Assembly: GCF_003732265.1 (NCBI RefSeq)
Contig: NZ_MOBK01000006.1
Location: forward strand, 1-64,000
Source: Pseudomonas brassicacearum
Lineage (GTDB): Bacteria; Pseudomonadota; Gammaproteobacteria; Pseudomonadales; Pseudomonadaceae
Direction of reading: 5' to 3'
Length of the DNA stretch: 64,000 nucleotides
This document shows, in pieces, positions 48,000 through 59,647 of the stretch. Position 1 is the first letter of the stretch, and every line of letters begins with the position of its first letter. Below the pieces are notes generated by a model. The model saw only the letters and a list, made by a program, of their open reading frames with translations. It did not search any database and was not told where the DNA came from. A program made the position numbers and the translations under genes.

Positions 48000-48350
48000 T
48001 TATTTCAGTGCGGCAAGGATTGCGTCCGGGTCATACCCGCGAATCAGTGTCCCGTTCACGTCGATGATCGGAATCCCGCCACCCCCCAACGCCTCATACG
48101 CCGTGCGCGCCTCGGTATCTTTCTCGATATCGAATTCCTTGTACGGAATGCCCTTCTGATCGAGAAAGCGCCGGGTCAGTTTGCAGTAGCCACACCAGTC
48201 GGTGGCATAGAGCACGACGTTGGCCTTGGCCTGCGTCTGCTCGGACACGACCTGCGAAGGATTGAACACCCGCTCGATCTTGCCCCAGTTCTGGTAAACC
48301 ACGACCACCAGCAGGATCAGCAGGAATTTCTTGAGGATGCCGTTCAGCAT
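48000..48350 (-). CDS. Membrane-anchored glutaredoxin-like protein
   Basis: The protein has 116 residues, with a single N-terminal hydrophobic anchor (ILKKFLLILLVVVVYQNW). The glutaredoxin domain has the redox motif WCGYC, GIPYKEFDIEKD and the cis-Pro stretch GGGIPIIDVNG. It probably faces the periplasm. The start overlaps the yejK stop by one base (TGATG), so the two are probably co-translated. Confidence 0.88.
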   Translation of the reverse strand: MLNGILKKFLLILLVVVVYQNWGKIERVFNPSQVVSEQTQAKANVVLYATDWCGYCKLTRRFLDQKGIPYKEFDIEKDTEARTAYEALGGGGIPIIDVNGTLIRGYDPDAILAALK

Positions 48351-49354
48351 CAGTTACGTCGCTTGAGCTGGTCGGTCAACTGAGTCGGCAGGCCCTTGAT
48401 GATCAGCGTGCCGGCTTCTTCGTCATACTCGATCTTCGAGCCCAGCAGGTGCGCTTCAAAGCTGATGGACAGGCCTTCCGCACGGCCTGTGAAGCGGCGG
48501 AATTGATTCAGGGTGCGTTTGTCCGCCGGAATCTCTGGCGACAGGCCGTAATCCTTGTTGCGGATGTGATCGTAGAACGCTTTCGGGCGTTCTTCGTCGA
48601 TCAGCTCCGAGAGTTCTTCCAGGCCCATAGGCTCGCCGAGCTTGGCCTGGCTGCTGGCGTAATCGACCAGGGTCTTGGTCTTTTCGCGGGCGGACTCTTC
48701 CGGCAGATCTTCGCTTTCCACGAAGTCACTGAAGGCCTTGAGCAGGGTGCGGGTTTCGCCCGGGCCGTCGACGCCTTCCTGGCAGCCGATGAAGTCGCGG
48801 AAATACTCCGAAACTTTTTTTCCGTTCTTGCCTTTGATGAACGAAATGTATTGCTTGGACTGTTTGTTGTTCTGCCACTCGGACACGTTGATCCGCGCGG
48901 CCAGGTGCAATTGGCCTAGATCCAGGTGACGGGACGGGGTCACGTCCAGCTGATCGGTCACTGCAACGCCTTCACTGTGGTGCAGGAGCGCGATCGCCAG
49001 GTAATCGGTCATGCCCTGCTGGTAATGCGCGAACAGCACGTGGCCGCCCACCGAGAGGTTCGACTCTTCCATCAGCTTTTGCAGATGTTCCACCGCCACC
49101 CGGCTGAACGCCGTGAAATCCTTGCCACCCTCGAAGTATTCCTTCAGCCAGCCGCTGAACGGATGCGCGCCGGATTCGGCATGGAAGAAACCCCAGGCCT
49201 TGCCTTGTTTGGCGTTATAGCTCTCGTTGAGGTCGGCAAGCATGTTCTCGATCGCGCTCGACTCGGCGAGTTCAGAGTCGCGGGCGTGAAGAACTGCAGG
49301 TGTGCCGTCGGGTTTTTTGTCGATCAGGTGGACGATGCAATGACGGATCGGCAT
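48350..49354 (-). CDS. yejK: YejK/NdpA nucleoid-associated protein
   Basis: The protein has 334 residues, full length for the family. It contains [60 protein letters not shown] and [18 protein letters not shown]. NdpA proteins bind the nucleoid; no enzymatic role is known. Start 49354 fits the family N-terminus [17 protein letters not shown]. Confidence 0.93.
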   Translation of the reverse strand: MPIRHCIVHLIDKKPDGTPAVLHARDSELAESSAIENMLADLNESYNAKQGKAWGFFHAESGAHPFSGWLKEYFEGGKDFTAFSRVAVEHLQKLMEESNLSVGGHVLFAHYQQGMTDYLAIALLHHSEGVAVTDQLDVTPSRHLDLGQLHLAARINVSEWQNNKQSKQYISFIKGKNGKKVSEYFRDFIGCQEGVDGPGETRTLLKAFSDFVESEDLPEESAREKTKTLVDYASSQAKLGEPMGLEELSELIDEERPKAFYDHIRNKDYGLSPEIPADKRTLNQFRRFTGRAEGLSISFEAHLLGSKIEYDEEAGTLIIKGLPTQLTDQLKRRN

Positions 49355-49748
49355 GGGCTTCTCGGCTGATTGAAGAGAGGAGGGCGTGCTCCCCGAAAAA
49401 GTGCCAAGTGTACCGCAACCACTGGTTTTGGCGCGGCATGAAGGGTAAATCCGGGGTGACCGGCGGCGCTTATGCAGTTTTTTCCCGTTTTAGAGCAATA
49501 AAGCTGACCAAATGGGTAGCTAGAGGCGGATATTTCCCCGTCTCTGTGCTAGTTTTGCCCCGTCTTGCGCGAAGTCACTGCGTTAAGCGTGCATTCAGCA
49601 TTTGTCAGGTCGAACCAAACCCTGATTTCGGTATCTATAACCCCGATCCAGTGGTTATTGGCCGAGGGTGCCAGATCCAGAAGATCGGGCTCGATGGCTG
49701 ACACTGCACTCTGCAATCCATATGAATTTGATAGGGAAGGAACACTAC
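49355..49748. other. Intergenic region upstream of the HU gene
   Basis: This 394-bp gap separates divergent genes. AT-richer stretches (TATCTATAACCCC near 49635) may be part of the HU promoter, and AAGGAAC precedes the ATG. No gene or structured RNA is recognised. Confidence 0.45.
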
Positions 49749-50030
49749 ATGGCTCTTACTAAAGACCAACTGATCGCCGACATCGCTGAAGCTATCGACG
49801 CGCCAAAAACCACCGCGCGTAACGCTCTGGACCAACTGGGCCAAATCGTTGCTGATCAGCTGGAAAACGGCGGCGAAATCACTCTGCCAGGTATCGGCAA
49901 ACTGAAAGTGACTGAGCGTCCTGCCCGTACTGGCCGTAACCCTTCGACTGGCGCTGCCATCGAAATCGCTGCCAAGAAAGTTATCAAGCTGGTTGTGGCC
50001 AAAGGCCTGACCGACGCTGTTAACAAGTAA
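49749..50030 (+). CDS. hupN: HU-family DNA-binding protein (HupN-like)
   Basis: HU protein of 93 residues: MALTKDQLIADIAEAIDAPK, LPGIGKLKVTERPARTGRNP (DNA-arm motif with the RNP tip) and KVIKLVVAKGLTDAVNK. HU dimers bend and compact DNA. Pseudomonas has several HU paralogues; the hupN symbol follows its position near yejK and rlmF and is less sure than the family. Confidence 0.9.
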   Translation: MALTKDQLIADIAEAIDAPKTTARNALDQLGQIVADQLENGGEITLPGIGKLKVTERPARTGRNPSTGAAIEIAAKKVIKLVVAKGLTDAVNK

Positions 50031-50040
50031 GACTTGTTAA

Positions 50041-50081
50041 AAAAAAACCGTGCTCCGGAGCAATCCGGGCACGGTTTTTTT
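50041..50081 (+). terminator. Intrinsic terminator of the HU gene
   Basis: CCGTGCTCCGG pairs with CCGGGCACGG and is followed by seven T, ten bases after the stop. An A-run on the other side may allow function in both directions. Confidence 0.9.
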
Positions 50082-50118
50082 GTGTCTGCGATTTACCCGC
50101 AAACACCCTGTTACCAAT

Positions 50119-50206
50119 GTGGGAGCGGGCTTGCTCGCGAAGGCGGCGTTACATTCAACATTGATGTCGACTGACACCCCGCCTTCGCGAGCAAGCCCGC
50201 TCCCAC
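50119..50206. repeat. REP doublet between the HU gene and rlmF
   Basis: An 88-bp inverted pair of the GTGGGAGCGGGCTTGCTCGC arm, spacer with ATTCAACATTGATGTCGACTG-like sequence shared with 51336-51422. Confidence 0.92.
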
Positions 50207-50218
50207 AGTTGATCTGAA

Positions 50219-51241
50219 TTAGCTTTTGCGCGCCCAGCGCTCGCGCCAGACCTGCTGCTCGGATTTGGTCTGGAAGGTCCAGGCCACGAAGCGGCTCTGC
50301 TTCTGACCCTGGGACATTTCCACCACCTGGCTTTCCAGCACGCCGGCTTTTTTCAGCGCAGTCTGGATCGCAGGCAGGTTCGAGGCCTTCGAGACCAGGG
50401 TGCTGAACCACAGCACTTTGTGCTGGAAACTCGCACTTTCGGCGATCAGTTGCGTCACAAACCGCGCTTCGCCGCCTTCACACCACAGCTCAGCCGATTG
50501 ACCGCCAAAGTTCAGCACCGGCAATTTTCGTTTCGGGTCGGCACGGCCCAGGGCGCGCCATTTGCGTTCGCTGCCCTTGGTCGCTTCGTCCATCGAGGCG
50601 TGGAACGGCGGGTTGCACATGGTCAGGTCAAAGCGTTCACCCGGTTCCAGCAGGCCCAGCAGGATGTGCTTGGGATTGCTTTGCTGACGCAACTGAATGG
50701 CTTTGTTCAGACCGTTGGACTGCACGATGGCTTTGGCGGCGGCCACGGCCGTCGGGTCGATTTCCGAACCGAGGAAGTGCCAGCGGTAGTCGCTGTAGCC
50801 GATCAACGGATAGACGCAGTTGGCGCCCATGCCGATGTCGAGCACCTTGACCGGCGCGCCGCGAGGGATTTCGCCGTCGTTGACGCTGGCCAACAGGTCG
50901 GCGAGGAAGTGCACGTAGTCGGCACGCCCCGGAACCGGTGGGCAGAGGTAATCGGCCGGGATGTCCCAATGCGCGATGCCATAAAACGACTTGAGCAACG
51001 CCCGGTTGAACACACGCACCGCATCGGGGCTGGCGAAGTCGATGCTTTCCTTGCCGTACGGGTTGATGATCACAAACTTCGCCAGTTCCGGCGTGGTTTT
51101 GATCAGTGCCGGGAAGTCGTAGCGACCCTGATGGCGGTTGCGCGGGTGCAGGCTAGCCTTTTCACGCGGTTCCACGGCTTTGGCCGGGGTGGCGGTATCA
51201 GGCTTTTTACGCGCAGGTTTTGGTGTGCGGGGGGCGTTCAT
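50219..51241 (-). CDS. rlmF: RlmF, 23S rRNA adenine-1618 N6-methyltransferase
   Basis: RlmF (340 residues) methylates A1618 (E. coli numbering) of 23S rRNA using SAM. Features are a basic N-terminal extension ([17 protein letters not shown]), [17 protein letters not shown], the SAM loop [16 protein letters not shown] and the catalytic [12 protein letters not shown] (NPPF). The start at 51241 begins MNAPRTPKP; an upstream start adds 16 unsupported residues. Confidence 0.94.
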   Translation of the reverse strand: MNAPRTPKPARKKPDTATPAKAVEPREKASLHPRNRHQGRYDFPALIKTTPELAKFVIINPYGKESIDFASPDAVRVFNRALLKSFYGIAHWDIPADYLCPPVPGRADYVHFLADLLASVNDGEIPRGAPVKVLDIGMGANCVYPLIGYSDYRWHFLGSEIDPTAVAAAKAIVQSNGLNKAIQLRQQSNPKHILLGLLEPGERFDLTMCNPPFHASMDEATKGSERKWRALGRADPKRKLPVLNFGGQSAELWCEGGEARFVTQLIAESASFQHKVLWFSTLVSKASNLPAIQTALKKAGVLESQVVEMSQGQKQSRFVAWTFQTKSEQQVWRERWARKS

Positions 51242-51335
51242 GGGCGTTGTCGATTCGGGTATGGCTAAAAGTGGCGGGTATTGTCCCACATCGGCTCGGT
51301 ATTGATGACAAAAGTGCGGACAACGCCGATCAAAT

Positions 51336-51422
51336 GTGGGAGCGGGCTTGCTCGCGAAGGCGGGGTGTCAGTCGACATCAATGTTGAATGAACGCCGCCT
51401 TCGCGAGCAAGCCCGCTCCCAC
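51336..51422. repeat. REP doublet between rlmF and valS
   Basis: An inverted pair of the common REP arm, about 87 bp, upstream of rlmF and downstream of the valS terminator. Confidence 0.92.
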
Positions 51423-51458
51423 AGGGGATTTGAGGTGTTTGGGGGAAGGGGCAGGCAC

Positions 51459-51486
51459 AAAAAAGGGAGGCCGTTGCGGGCCTCCC
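51459..51486 (-). terminator. Intrinsic terminator of valS
   Basis: On the minus strand GGGAGGCC-loop-GGCCTCCC is followed by six T, 20 bp beyond the valS stop. Confidence 0.9.
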
Positions 51487-51506
51487 TCGTTCATGGCGAT
51501 GTGCCG

Positions 51507-54353
51507 TTACAGACTGGCAATTCGCGCATGCTGCTCAGCCAGCTTGCCCAAAGCCTGTTCAGCTTCAGCCAGTTTGGCGCGTTCTTTCTCGATGACTTCA
51601 GCCGGAGCCTTGTCGACGAAACCAGCGTTGGACAGCTTGCCACCCACACGCTGGACTTCGCCCTGCAAGCGCAGGATTTCCTTGTCCAGGCGCGCCAGTT
51701 CGGCGTCCTTGTCGATCAGGCCGGCCATCGGTACCAGCACTTCCATCTCGCCAACCAGTGCGGTGGCGGACAGCGGTGCTTCTTCACCGGCAGCCAATAC
51801 AGTGATGGATTCGAGGCGAGCCAGCTTCTTCAGCAGGGCTTCGTTCTCGGTGAGACGACGCTGATCTTCGGCGCTGACGTTCTTCAGGTAGATCGGCAGC
51901 GGCTTGCCCGGACCAATGTTCATTTCGCCACGGATGTTACGCGTGCCGAGCATCAGTTCCTTGAGCCATTCGATGTCGTCTTCGGCGGCCGGATCGATGC
52001 GCTCTTCATTGGCCACTGGCCAAGGTTGCAGCATGATCGTCTTGCCCTGAATACCGGCCAGCGGCGCGATGCGCTGCCAGATTTCTTCGGTGATGAACGG
52101 CATGAACGGGTGTGCCAGGCGCAACGCCACTTCCAGAACGCGAACCAGCGTACGGCGGGTGCCGCGCTGACGCTCGACCGGAGCGTTTTCGTCCCACAGC
52201 ACAGGCTTGGACAGTTCCAGGTACCAGTCGCAATACTGGTTCCAGATGAACTCGTACAAGGCTTGTGCCGCCAGGTCGAAACGGAACTGGTCGAGTTGAC
52301 GAGTCACTTCGGCTTCGGTGCGTTGCAGCTGCGAGATGATCCAGCGATCCGCCAGCGACAGTTCGTAGGCTTCGCCGTTCTGGCCACAGTCTTCGCCCTT
52401 GTCCAGAACATAACGCGCGGCGTTCCAGATCTTGTTACAGAAGTTGCGATAGCCTTCAACGCGGCCCATGTCGAACTTGATGTCACGACCGGTGGACGCC
52501 AGCGAGCAGAAGGTGAAGCGCAGGGCGTCGGTGCCATAACTGGCGATACCGTCGGCGAACTCGTCGCGGGTCTGCTTCTCGATCTTCTTCGCCAGTTTCG
52601 GCTGCATCAGGCCGGAGGTGCGTTTCTGCACCAGCTCTTCCAGTTCGATGCCGTCGATGATGTCCAGCGGGTCCAGGACGTTGCCCTTGGACTTGGACAT
52701 CTTCTGGCCTTGGCCATCACGTACCAGACCGTGCACATAAACGGTCTTGAACGGAACCTGCGGCGTGCCGTCTTCGTTCTTCACCAAATGCATGGTGAGC
52801 ATGATCATCCGGGCGACCCAGAAGAAAATGATGTCGAAACCGGTCACCAGCACATCGGTGGAGTGGAATTTCTTCAGGAATTCGGTCTGCTCAGGCCAGC
52901 CGAGCGTCGAGAACGTCCACAGACCCGAACTGAACCAGGTGTCGAGAACGTCATTATCCTGTTGCAACGCAACGTCCGGACCGAGGTTGTTCTTGGCGCG
53001 CACTTCGGCTTCGTCGCGACCGACGTAGACCTTGCCCGACTCGTCGTACCAGGCCGGAATCCGGTGGCCCCACCACAACTGACGGCTGATGCACCAATCC
53101 TGGATGTCGCGCATCCACGAGAAGTACATGTTTTCGTATTGCTTGGGCACGAACTGGATGCGGCCATCTTCAACGGCGGCAATGGCTGGCTCGGCCAACG
53201 GCTTGGTCGACACGTACCACTGGTCGGTCAGCCACGGCTCGATAATCGTGCCGGAGCGGTCGCCTTTCGGCACTTTCAGGGCGTGGTCGTTGACGCTGAC
53301 CAGCAGGCCGGCGGCGTCGAATGCAGCCACAATTTGCTTGCGGGCTTCGAAACGGTCGAGGCCGGCGTATTCGGCCGGGATCTTGCCGTCGATGCTCTCG
53401 TTCAGCGTGCCGTCGAGGTTGAATACCTGACAGGCCGGCAGTACGGCGGCGTTCTTGTCGAAGATGTTCAGCAGCGGCAGGTTGTGGCGCTTGCCGACTT
53501 CGTAGTCGTTGAAATCGTGGGCCGGGGTGATTTTCACGCAGCCGGTGCCGAATTCAGGGTCGCAATAATCGTCGGCGATGATCGGGATGCGGCGGCCGAC
53601 CAGCGGCAGCTCGACAAATTTGCCGATCAGGGCTTTGTAGCGTTCGTCGTTCGGGTTAACCGCGACGGCGGAGTCGCCGAGCATGGTTTCCGGGCGAGTG
53701 GTCGCGACGATCAGGTAATCATTGCCTTCCGCGGTTTTGACGCCGTCGGCCAGCGGGTATTTGAGGTTCCACAGGAAACCTTTCTCGTCGTGGTTTTCCA
53801 CTTCAAGGTCGGAAATCGCCGTGTGCAACTTGGTGTCCCAGTTGACCAGGCGCTTGCCGCGGTAGATCAGGCCGTCTTCATGCAGGCGCACGAAGGCTTC
53901 TTTTACCGATTCCGAGAGGCCGTCATCCATGGTGAAGCGCTCACGGCTCCAGTCTACGGACGAGCCGAGGCGACGGATCTGACGGCTGATGTTGCCGCCG
54001 GATTCATCCTTCCATTCCCAGATTTTCTCGAGAAATTTCTCGCGACCCAGGTCGTGGCGGCTCTGGCCCTTGGCTTCGAGTTGACGCTCCACCAGCATTT
54101 GCGTGGCGATACCGGCGTGGTCGGTGCCCGGCTGCCACAGGGTGTTGCGACCCTGCATGCGACGGAAACGGATCAGGGCGTCCATGATCGCGTTGTTGAA
54201 ACCGTGACCCATGTGCAGGCTGCCGGTGACGTTCGGCGGCGGGATCATGATGGTGTAGGACTCGCCCGCGCCTTGCGGGGCGAAGTAATTCTCAGACTCC
54301 CAGGTGTTGTACCAGGAAGTTTCAATGGCGTGCGGCTGGTAGGTCTTATCCAT
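51507..54353 (-). CDS. valS: ValS, valyl-tRNA synthetase
   Basis: This class I synthetase of 948 residues charges tRNA-Val. The HIGH-type motif is [17 protein letters not shown] and the KMSKS loop is [14 protein letters not shown]. An editing domain (~200-350) and anticodon-binding domain ([15 protein letters not shown] onward) follow. The C-terminal coiled coil ([20 protein letters not shown]) is typical of ValRS. It is transcribed together with, or away from, holC upstream after a 265-bp gap with a REP composite. Confidence 0.98.
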   Translation of the reverse strand: MDKTYQPHAIETSWYNTWESENYFAPQGAGESYTIMIPPPNVTGSLHMGHGFNNAIMDALIRFRRMQGRNTLWQPGTDHAGIATQMLVERQLEAKGQSRHDLGREKFLEKIWEWKDESGGNISRQIRRLGSSVDWSRERFTMDDGLSESVKEAFVRLHEDGLIYRGKRLVNWDTKLHTAISDLEVENHDEKGFLWNLKYPLADGVKTAEGNDYLIVATTRPETMLGDSAVAVNPNDERYKALIGKFVELPLVGRRIPIIADDYCDPEFGTGCVKITPAHDFNDYEVGKRHNLPLLNIFDKNAAVLPACQVFNLDGTLNESIDGKIPAEYAGLDRFEARKQIVAAFDAAGLLVSVNDHALKVPKGDRSGTIIEPWLTDQWYVSTKPLAEPAIAAVEDGRIQFVPKQYENMYFSWMRDIQDWCISRQLWWGHRIPAWYDESGKVYVGRDEAEVRAKNNLGPDVALQQDNDVLDTWFSSGLWTFSTLGWPEQTEFLKKFHSTDVLVTGFDIIFFWVARMIMLTMHLVKNEDGTPQVPFKTVYVHGLVRDGQGQKMSKSKGNVLDPLDIIDGIELEELVQKRTSGLMQPKLAKKIEKQTRDEFADGIASYGTDALRFTFCSLASTGRDIKFDMGRVEGYRNFCNKIWNAARYVLDKGEDCGQNGEAYELSLADRWIISQLQRTEAEVTRQLDQFRFDLAAQALYEFIWNQYCDWYLELSKPVLWDENAPVERQRGTRRTLVRVLEVALRLAHPFMPFITEEIWQRIAPLAGIQGKTIMLQPWPVANEERIDPAAEDDIEWLKELMLGTRNIRGEMNIGPGKPLPIYLKNVSAEDQRRLTENEALLKKLARLESITVLAAGEEAPLSATALVGEMEVLVPMAGLIDKDAELARLDKEILRLQGEVQRVGGKLSNAGFVDKAPAEVIEKERAKLAEAEQALGKLAEQHARIASL

Positions 54354-54452
54354 GCGCGGCGGGACCCTATTGGCATTTATTCAGGAAAAGCCGGCAAGTA
54401 TAGCGGGGCATGGGGCAGAGGGCGAGCAGGTGCGGACAGGGCGCAGATCAAA

Positions 54453-54605
54453 TGTGGGCGTTAGACTGTGGCGAGGGGGCTTGCCCCCGTTCGGCTGCGG
54501 AGCAGTCGCAAAACCTAAGCATGCGGTGTCGCTGATCGAAAAAGCGGGACCGCTGCGCGCTCCAACGGGGGCAAGCCCCCTCGCCACAAACGCCCGCTCC
54601 CACAT
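54453..54605. repeat. Nested composite palindrome upstream of valS
   Basis: Outer arms GTGGGCG / CGCCCGCTCCCAC enclose inner arms GTGGCGAGGGGGCTTGCCCC and GGGGCAAGCCCCCTCGCCAC. It has the same two-layer plan as 19712-19874. It occupies most of the 54354-54618 gap. Confidence 0.85.
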
Positions 54606-54618
54606 TGGAATGGTGGTG

Positions 54619-55008
54619 TTATTCGTATTGGCTGAGAAGCCGCTCCATCCGTGCTTCAAGGCGACGTTTGATCTCGGTTTCAATATGCGGGGCGAAGTCG
54701 TCAATCACGTCTTGCATGATCAGCATCGCAGCAGCGCGCAGTTCGCTGTCCAGATGCAGCAGGGCGTCGGGGCCTTTGCTGGCCGCCGGCGAGGGATGCG
54801 CGGCAGCAGCGGGCGGTGGTGTCGGTTCGACCGGCTGCGGCGCAGTGCCGACAGGCTCGAACAACATGGGAATCTGTTCCTGATCGCCGTCGATGACCGT
54901 GTCGGTCAGCAGCGGTGGTTGCAGGTTGTCATCGCCGAGCAGTTGGCGGATCGACTCGAGGTCGTCCAGCAGGTGCGCGGACTTTTGCTGCGGTTTCGGA
55001 GTGTCCAT
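54619..55008 (-). CDS. Hypothetical protein downstream of holC
   Basis: This 129-residue acidic protein has a Pro/Ala-rich middle (PTPPPAAAAHPSPAASKG) between a short N-terminal helix (HLLDDLESIRQLLGDD) and a C-terminal helical region (AAAMLIMQDVIDDFAPHIET, then RRLEARMERLL). No known domain is recognised. It starts eight bases after holC, so a role linked to DNA polymerase III chi is possible but unproven. Confidence 0.8.
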   Translation of the reverse strand: MDTPKPQQKSAHLLDDLESIRQLLGDDNLQPPLLTDTVIDGDQEQIPMLFEPVGTAPQPVEPTPPPAAAAHPSPAASKGPDALLHLDSELRAAAMLIMQDVIDDFAPHIETEIKRRLEARMERLLSQYE

Positions 55009-55016
55009 CGGAATGC

Positions 55017-55445
55017 TCAGAGTCGCTGTAAACGGTGGTCTTGCAGAGGATAGCCCTGTTCGCGGTAGAAACGGAAACTCTCCCGCGCAGCCGCACGAAT
55101 CGTCGGATCTTCCACCACCACTTCCGCCACGCGGGCGAATTTGTTGGCGAATACCGGCACTTTCAGGTCGAGATTGACCAGCAGGTCCTGGTGCTGACCG
55201 CAGTCATCACCGAGCCCCAGCACAATCAAACCGTCCGGTTCACTTTCAGCGGGACCATGAGGGACGAAGCTTTCGCCCTTGAACGCCCAGAGGCGCACAT
55301 CAAGGTCGTCGCGCTGGACGACATCGCTGCAGTGCAGGTAAATGCGGTGGCCCATGCGCCAGGCTTTTTCGGTGAGCTTGCAGGCGAAATCCAGCCGTGC
55401 CGAAGGATCGGCGCTGGGCAGGATATAGAAGTCGACTTTGGTCAT
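55017..55445 (-). CDS. holC: HolC, DNA polymerase III chi subunit
   Basis: HolC (142 residues) links the clamp loader to SSB. It contains TKVDFYILPSADPSARLDFA, CKLTEKAWRMGHRIYLHCSD, LWAFKGESFVPHGP and LDLKVPVFANKFARVAEVV, as in other chi subunits. The start at 55445 gives MTKVDFYIL; the frame extends 15 codons further toward pepA. It is 60 bp downstream of pepA. Confidence 0.94.
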   Translation of the reverse strand: MTKVDFYILPSADPSARLDFACKLTEKAWRMGHRIYLHCSDVVQRDDLDVRLWAFKGESFVPHGPAESEPDGLIVLGLGDDCGQHQDLLVNLDLKVPVFANKFARVAEVVVEDPTIRAAARESFRFYREQGYPLQDHRLQRL

Positions 55446-55505
55446 TGCGGTTCCTGAGCCAGGCACGGCGTCACCCGAAAGTGACGCCACCCCGGTTCAT
55501 CGGTT

Positions 55506-57017
<1,512 letters not shown>

Positions 57018-57184
57018 TCAACGTGCGTGGGCAAAACGGCGACGCACAGACGCTTGCTTGTATAGATGGAAAGACGCAGGTCACGGCCCGCGACAAAGGC
57101 CGCAGTTTGAACCTCGCTCCCTGCGCCTGACAACCCTCGGTTGTACGATCTTCAACGCATTGAGCGCCAGCTTGAGCATGCGCA

Positions 57185-57213
57185 GTGACAGGCGCACTCA
57201 ATCACAGGATAAT
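57185..57213 (+). promoter_or_regulatory. Sigma-70 promoter of lptFG
   Basis: GTGACA (57185-57190) and GATAAT (57208-57213) are separated by 17 bp; each matches five of six consensus bases. It lies about 90 bp upstream of the lptF start in the 308-bp pepA-lptF gap, which otherwise shows no gene. Confidence 0.65.
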
Positions 57214-57304
57214 GCGCCATCTTTTTCGGCGGCTCTGCCCTGCGGGCTGTCTGATACGTTTGCTTGTTTGGCCGCCTTAGCCTGACAACCCTGGAGTGTC
57301 TGGT

Positions 57305-58423
57305 TTGATTGTCTTCCGTTATCTGTCCCGCGAAGTCCTGTTGACCTTGAGCGCCGTCAGCGCCGTGCTGCTGGTCATCATCATGAGCGGGCGCTTCATC
57401 AAATACCTCGCCCAGGCGGCCTCGGGCCTGCTGGATCCTGGCTCGCTGTTCCTGATCATGGGCTTCCGCCTGCCGGGCTTCCTGCAGCTGATCCTGCCGC
57501 TGGGCCTGTTTCTCGGGATCCTGCTGGCGTACGGTCGCCTGTACCTCGAAAGCGAGATGACCGTGCTGTCGGCCACCGGCATGAGCCAGCAGCGCCTGTT
57601 TGTCATTACCCTGTTTCCAGCCACGCTGGTTGCGCTGGTCGTGGCCTGGCTGAGCCTGAGCCTGGCGCCACAAGGTGCCAATCAGTTCCAGCTGCTGCTG
57701 AACAAGCAGGATGCGCTGACCGAGTTCGACACCCTCGAGCCGGGTCGCTTCCAGGCGTTGCGTGACGGGACCCGGGTGACCTATACCGAGCAGTTGACCG
57801 ATGACCGTGTCAATCTGGCGGGTGTGTTCATTTCGCAGAAGAACACCAACTCTGACCAGAAGGATCGCGGGATTTCCGTGCTGGTGGCCGAGAAGGGCCG
57901 CCAGGAAATCCGCCCGGACGGCAACCGCTACCTGATTCTCGACAACGGTTATCGCTATGACGGTAATCCGGGGCAGGCCGACTATCGCGCGATCAAGTAC
58001 GACGAGTACGGGGTATTGCTGCCAAAGCCGGACGTCAGTGACGAAGTGACCGACCGTGATGCAATGAGCACCCGTTCCTTGCTCGACAACACAGACCCAC
58101 GTTCACGCGCCGAGCTGCAATGGCGTCTGTCCCTGCCGCTGCTGGTGTTCATCGTGACCCTGATGGCGGTGCCGTTGTCGCGGGTCAACCCGCGTCAGGG
58201 CCGCTTCCTCAAGCTGCTGCCGGCGATTCTTCTTTATATGGCTTACCTGACCATCCTGATTGCCGCCCGCGGCGCTCTCGACAAGGGCAAGATTCCACAT
58301 GCCCTGGGGTTGTGGTGGGTTCACGGGTTGTTCCTGGTCATTGGTCTCGGGTTGCTTTACTGGGAGCCGTTGCGCTTGAAGATGGCGAGTCGCCGCAGCG
58401 CGCTGGAGGTGGCCCGTGGTTAA
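57305..58423 (+). CDS. lptF: LptF, lipopolysaccharide export permease
   Basis: This 372-residue inner-membrane protein of the LptB2FG complex pulls LPS from the membrane. Features are IVFRYLSREVLLTLSAVSAV, LPGFLQLILPLGLFLGILLA and SEMTVLSATGMSQQRLF (coupling helix), then a periplasmic beta-jellyroll and C-terminal helices. The TTG at 57305 has GGAG eight bases upstream and matches the family N-terminus; a GTG three codons earlier is less likely. It overlaps lptG by eight bases. Confidence 0.95.
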   Translation: MIVFRYLSREVLLTLSAVSAVLLVIIMSGRFIKYLAQAASGLLDPGSLFLIMGFRLPGFLQLILPLGLFLGILLAYGRLYLESEMTVLSATGMSQQRLFVITLFPATLVALVVAWLSLSLAPQGANQFQLLLNKQDALTEFDTLEPGRFQALRDGTRVTYTEQLTDDRVNLAGVFISQKNTNSDQKDRGISVLVAEKGRQEIRPDGNRYLILDNGYRYDGNPGQADYRAIKYDEYGVLLPKPDVSDEVTDRDAMSTRSLLDNTDPRSRAELQWRLSLPLLVFIVTLMAVPLSRVNPRQGRFLKLLPAILLYMAYLTILIAARGALDKGKIPHALGLWWVHGLFLVIGLGLLYWEPLRLKMASRRSALEVARG

Positions 58424-59477
58424 GCTCGATCGCTACATCGGTAGCAGCGTATTCATGGCCATCCTCGCGGTACTGGGGATCATTCTCGGTCTGGCGACGC
58501 TGTTTGCCTTCATCGACGAGATGGGTGAGGTCAGCGATACCTACACGCTGCTGGATGCTTCCAGTTACGTGTTGCTCACGGCCCCGCGTCGTCTTTACGA
58601 CATGTTGCCAATGGCGGCACTGATCGGATGCCTGATTGGCCTCGGCAGTCTGGCCAGCAACAGTGAACTGACCATCATGCGCGCCGCGGGCGTGTCGATC
58701 GGTCGGATCGTCTGGGCGGTCATGAAGCCGATGCTGATCCTGATGGTCGTGGGTGTCGTGATTGGCGAATACGTTGCGCCGGCCACCGAAGTCACGGCGC
58801 AGGCCAATCGCTCGCTGGCCCAGGGCAGCGGTGATGCGCAAAGCGCCAAGCACGGCTTGTGGCATCGCCAGGGTGACGAGTTCATTCACGTCAACTCCGT
58901 GCAGCCCAACGGTATTCTGTACGGCGTGACGCGTTATCGCTTCGATAAAGAACGCCACATGTTGTCGGCAAGCTTCGCCAAACGTGCCGAGTTCGACAAA
59001 GATCACTGGCAACTCGGCGACGTCACGACCACGGTGTTCCACGACAAGAGCACCGAAGTGGTCACCACCCCCGTCGAGCGCTGGGATATTGCCCTGAGCC
59101 CGCAGTTGCTGGACACCGTGGTCATGGCGCCCGAGTCGCTGTCGATCAGCGGATTGTGGGGTTACATCCACTATCTGGCGGATCAGGGCTTGAGCAATGG
59201 CCGTTACTGGCTGGCGTTTTGGGTCAAGGTGTTGCAGCCACTGGTGACGGCGGCGCTGGTACTGATGGCGATTTCCTTCATCTTTGGTCCTCTGCGTTCG
59301 GTGACCCTCGGCCAGCGTGTGTTCACCGGCGTCCTGGTGGGCTTCACCTTCCGTATCGTCCAGGATTTGCTGGGGCCTTCGAGCCTGGTGTTCGGTTTCT
59401 CGCCGCTGTTTGCGGTGCTGATTCCGGCCGGTGTCTGCGCCTTGGCCGGCGTCTGGCTGTTGCGCCGGGCCGGTTGA
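58416..59477 (+). CDS. lptG: LptG, lipopolysaccharide export permease
   Basis: LptG has 353 residues with a GTG start inside the end of lptF. It contains LDRYIGSSVFMAILAVLGII, LPMAALIGCLIGLGSLASNS (coupling region), TIMRAAGVSIGRIV and the C-terminal VGFTFRIVQDLLGPSSLVFG. Partner of LptF in the same complex. A terminator follows. Confidence 0.96.
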   Translation: MVKLDRYIGSSVFMAILAVLGIILGLATLFAFIDEMGEVSDTYTLLDASSYVLLTAPRRLYDMLPMAALIGCLIGLGSLASNSELTIMRAAGVSIGRIVWAVMKPMLILMVVGVVIGEYVAPATEVTAQANRSLAQGSGDAQSAKHGLWHRQGDEFIHVNSVQPNGILYGVTRYRFDKERHMLSASFAKRAEFDKDHWQLGDVTTTVFHDKSTEVVTTPVERWDIALSPQLLDTVVMAPESLSISGLWGYIHYLADQGLSNGRYWLAFWVKVLQPLVTAALVLMAISFIFGPLRSVTLGQRVFTGVLVGFTFRIVQDLLGPSSLVFGFSPLFAVLIPAGVCALAGVWLLRRAG

Positions 59478-59510
59478 ACGAGGGTTTTTCCTGACTCCGC
59501 CGCCATCTGA

Positions 59511-59541
59511 AACGCCCCTGTCGCAAGACCGGGGCGTTTTT
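59511..59541 (+). terminator. Intrinsic terminator of lptFG
   Basis: AAACGCCCC pairs with GGGGCGTTT around a 12-base loop, with five T completing the tail, 34 bp after the lptG stop. Confidence 0.88.
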
Positions 59542-59565
59542 GTACGTGCCGTCTGACCTGCGAAC

Positions 59566-59595
59566 GTGACGCTTGCGCCGTGGATCAGGTACAAT
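59566..59595 (+). promoter_or_regulatory. Candidate sigma-70 promoter of lepA
   Basis: GTGACG (59566-59571) and TACAAT (59590-59595) are 18 bp apart. The -10 matches five of six and the -35 four of six consensus bases. The start of lepA is about 50 bp downstream. Confidence 0.55.
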
Positions 59596-59647
59596 TCCCG
59601 GCTATTTTTCGGCGGGCTATGCCTGCAGCCTTTTTGAGTGTTGATCC

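Noticed and set aside
50119..51422. Recurrent palindromes as a CRISPR array
   Set aside because: The copies are dispersed inverted pairs between genes, not evenly spaced direct repeats with unique spacers; no cas genes.
51336..54464. Long open frame opposite valS (over 1000 codons)
   Set aside because: It is an antisense shadow created by GC-rich third positions of valS; it has no domain and begins in a REP element.
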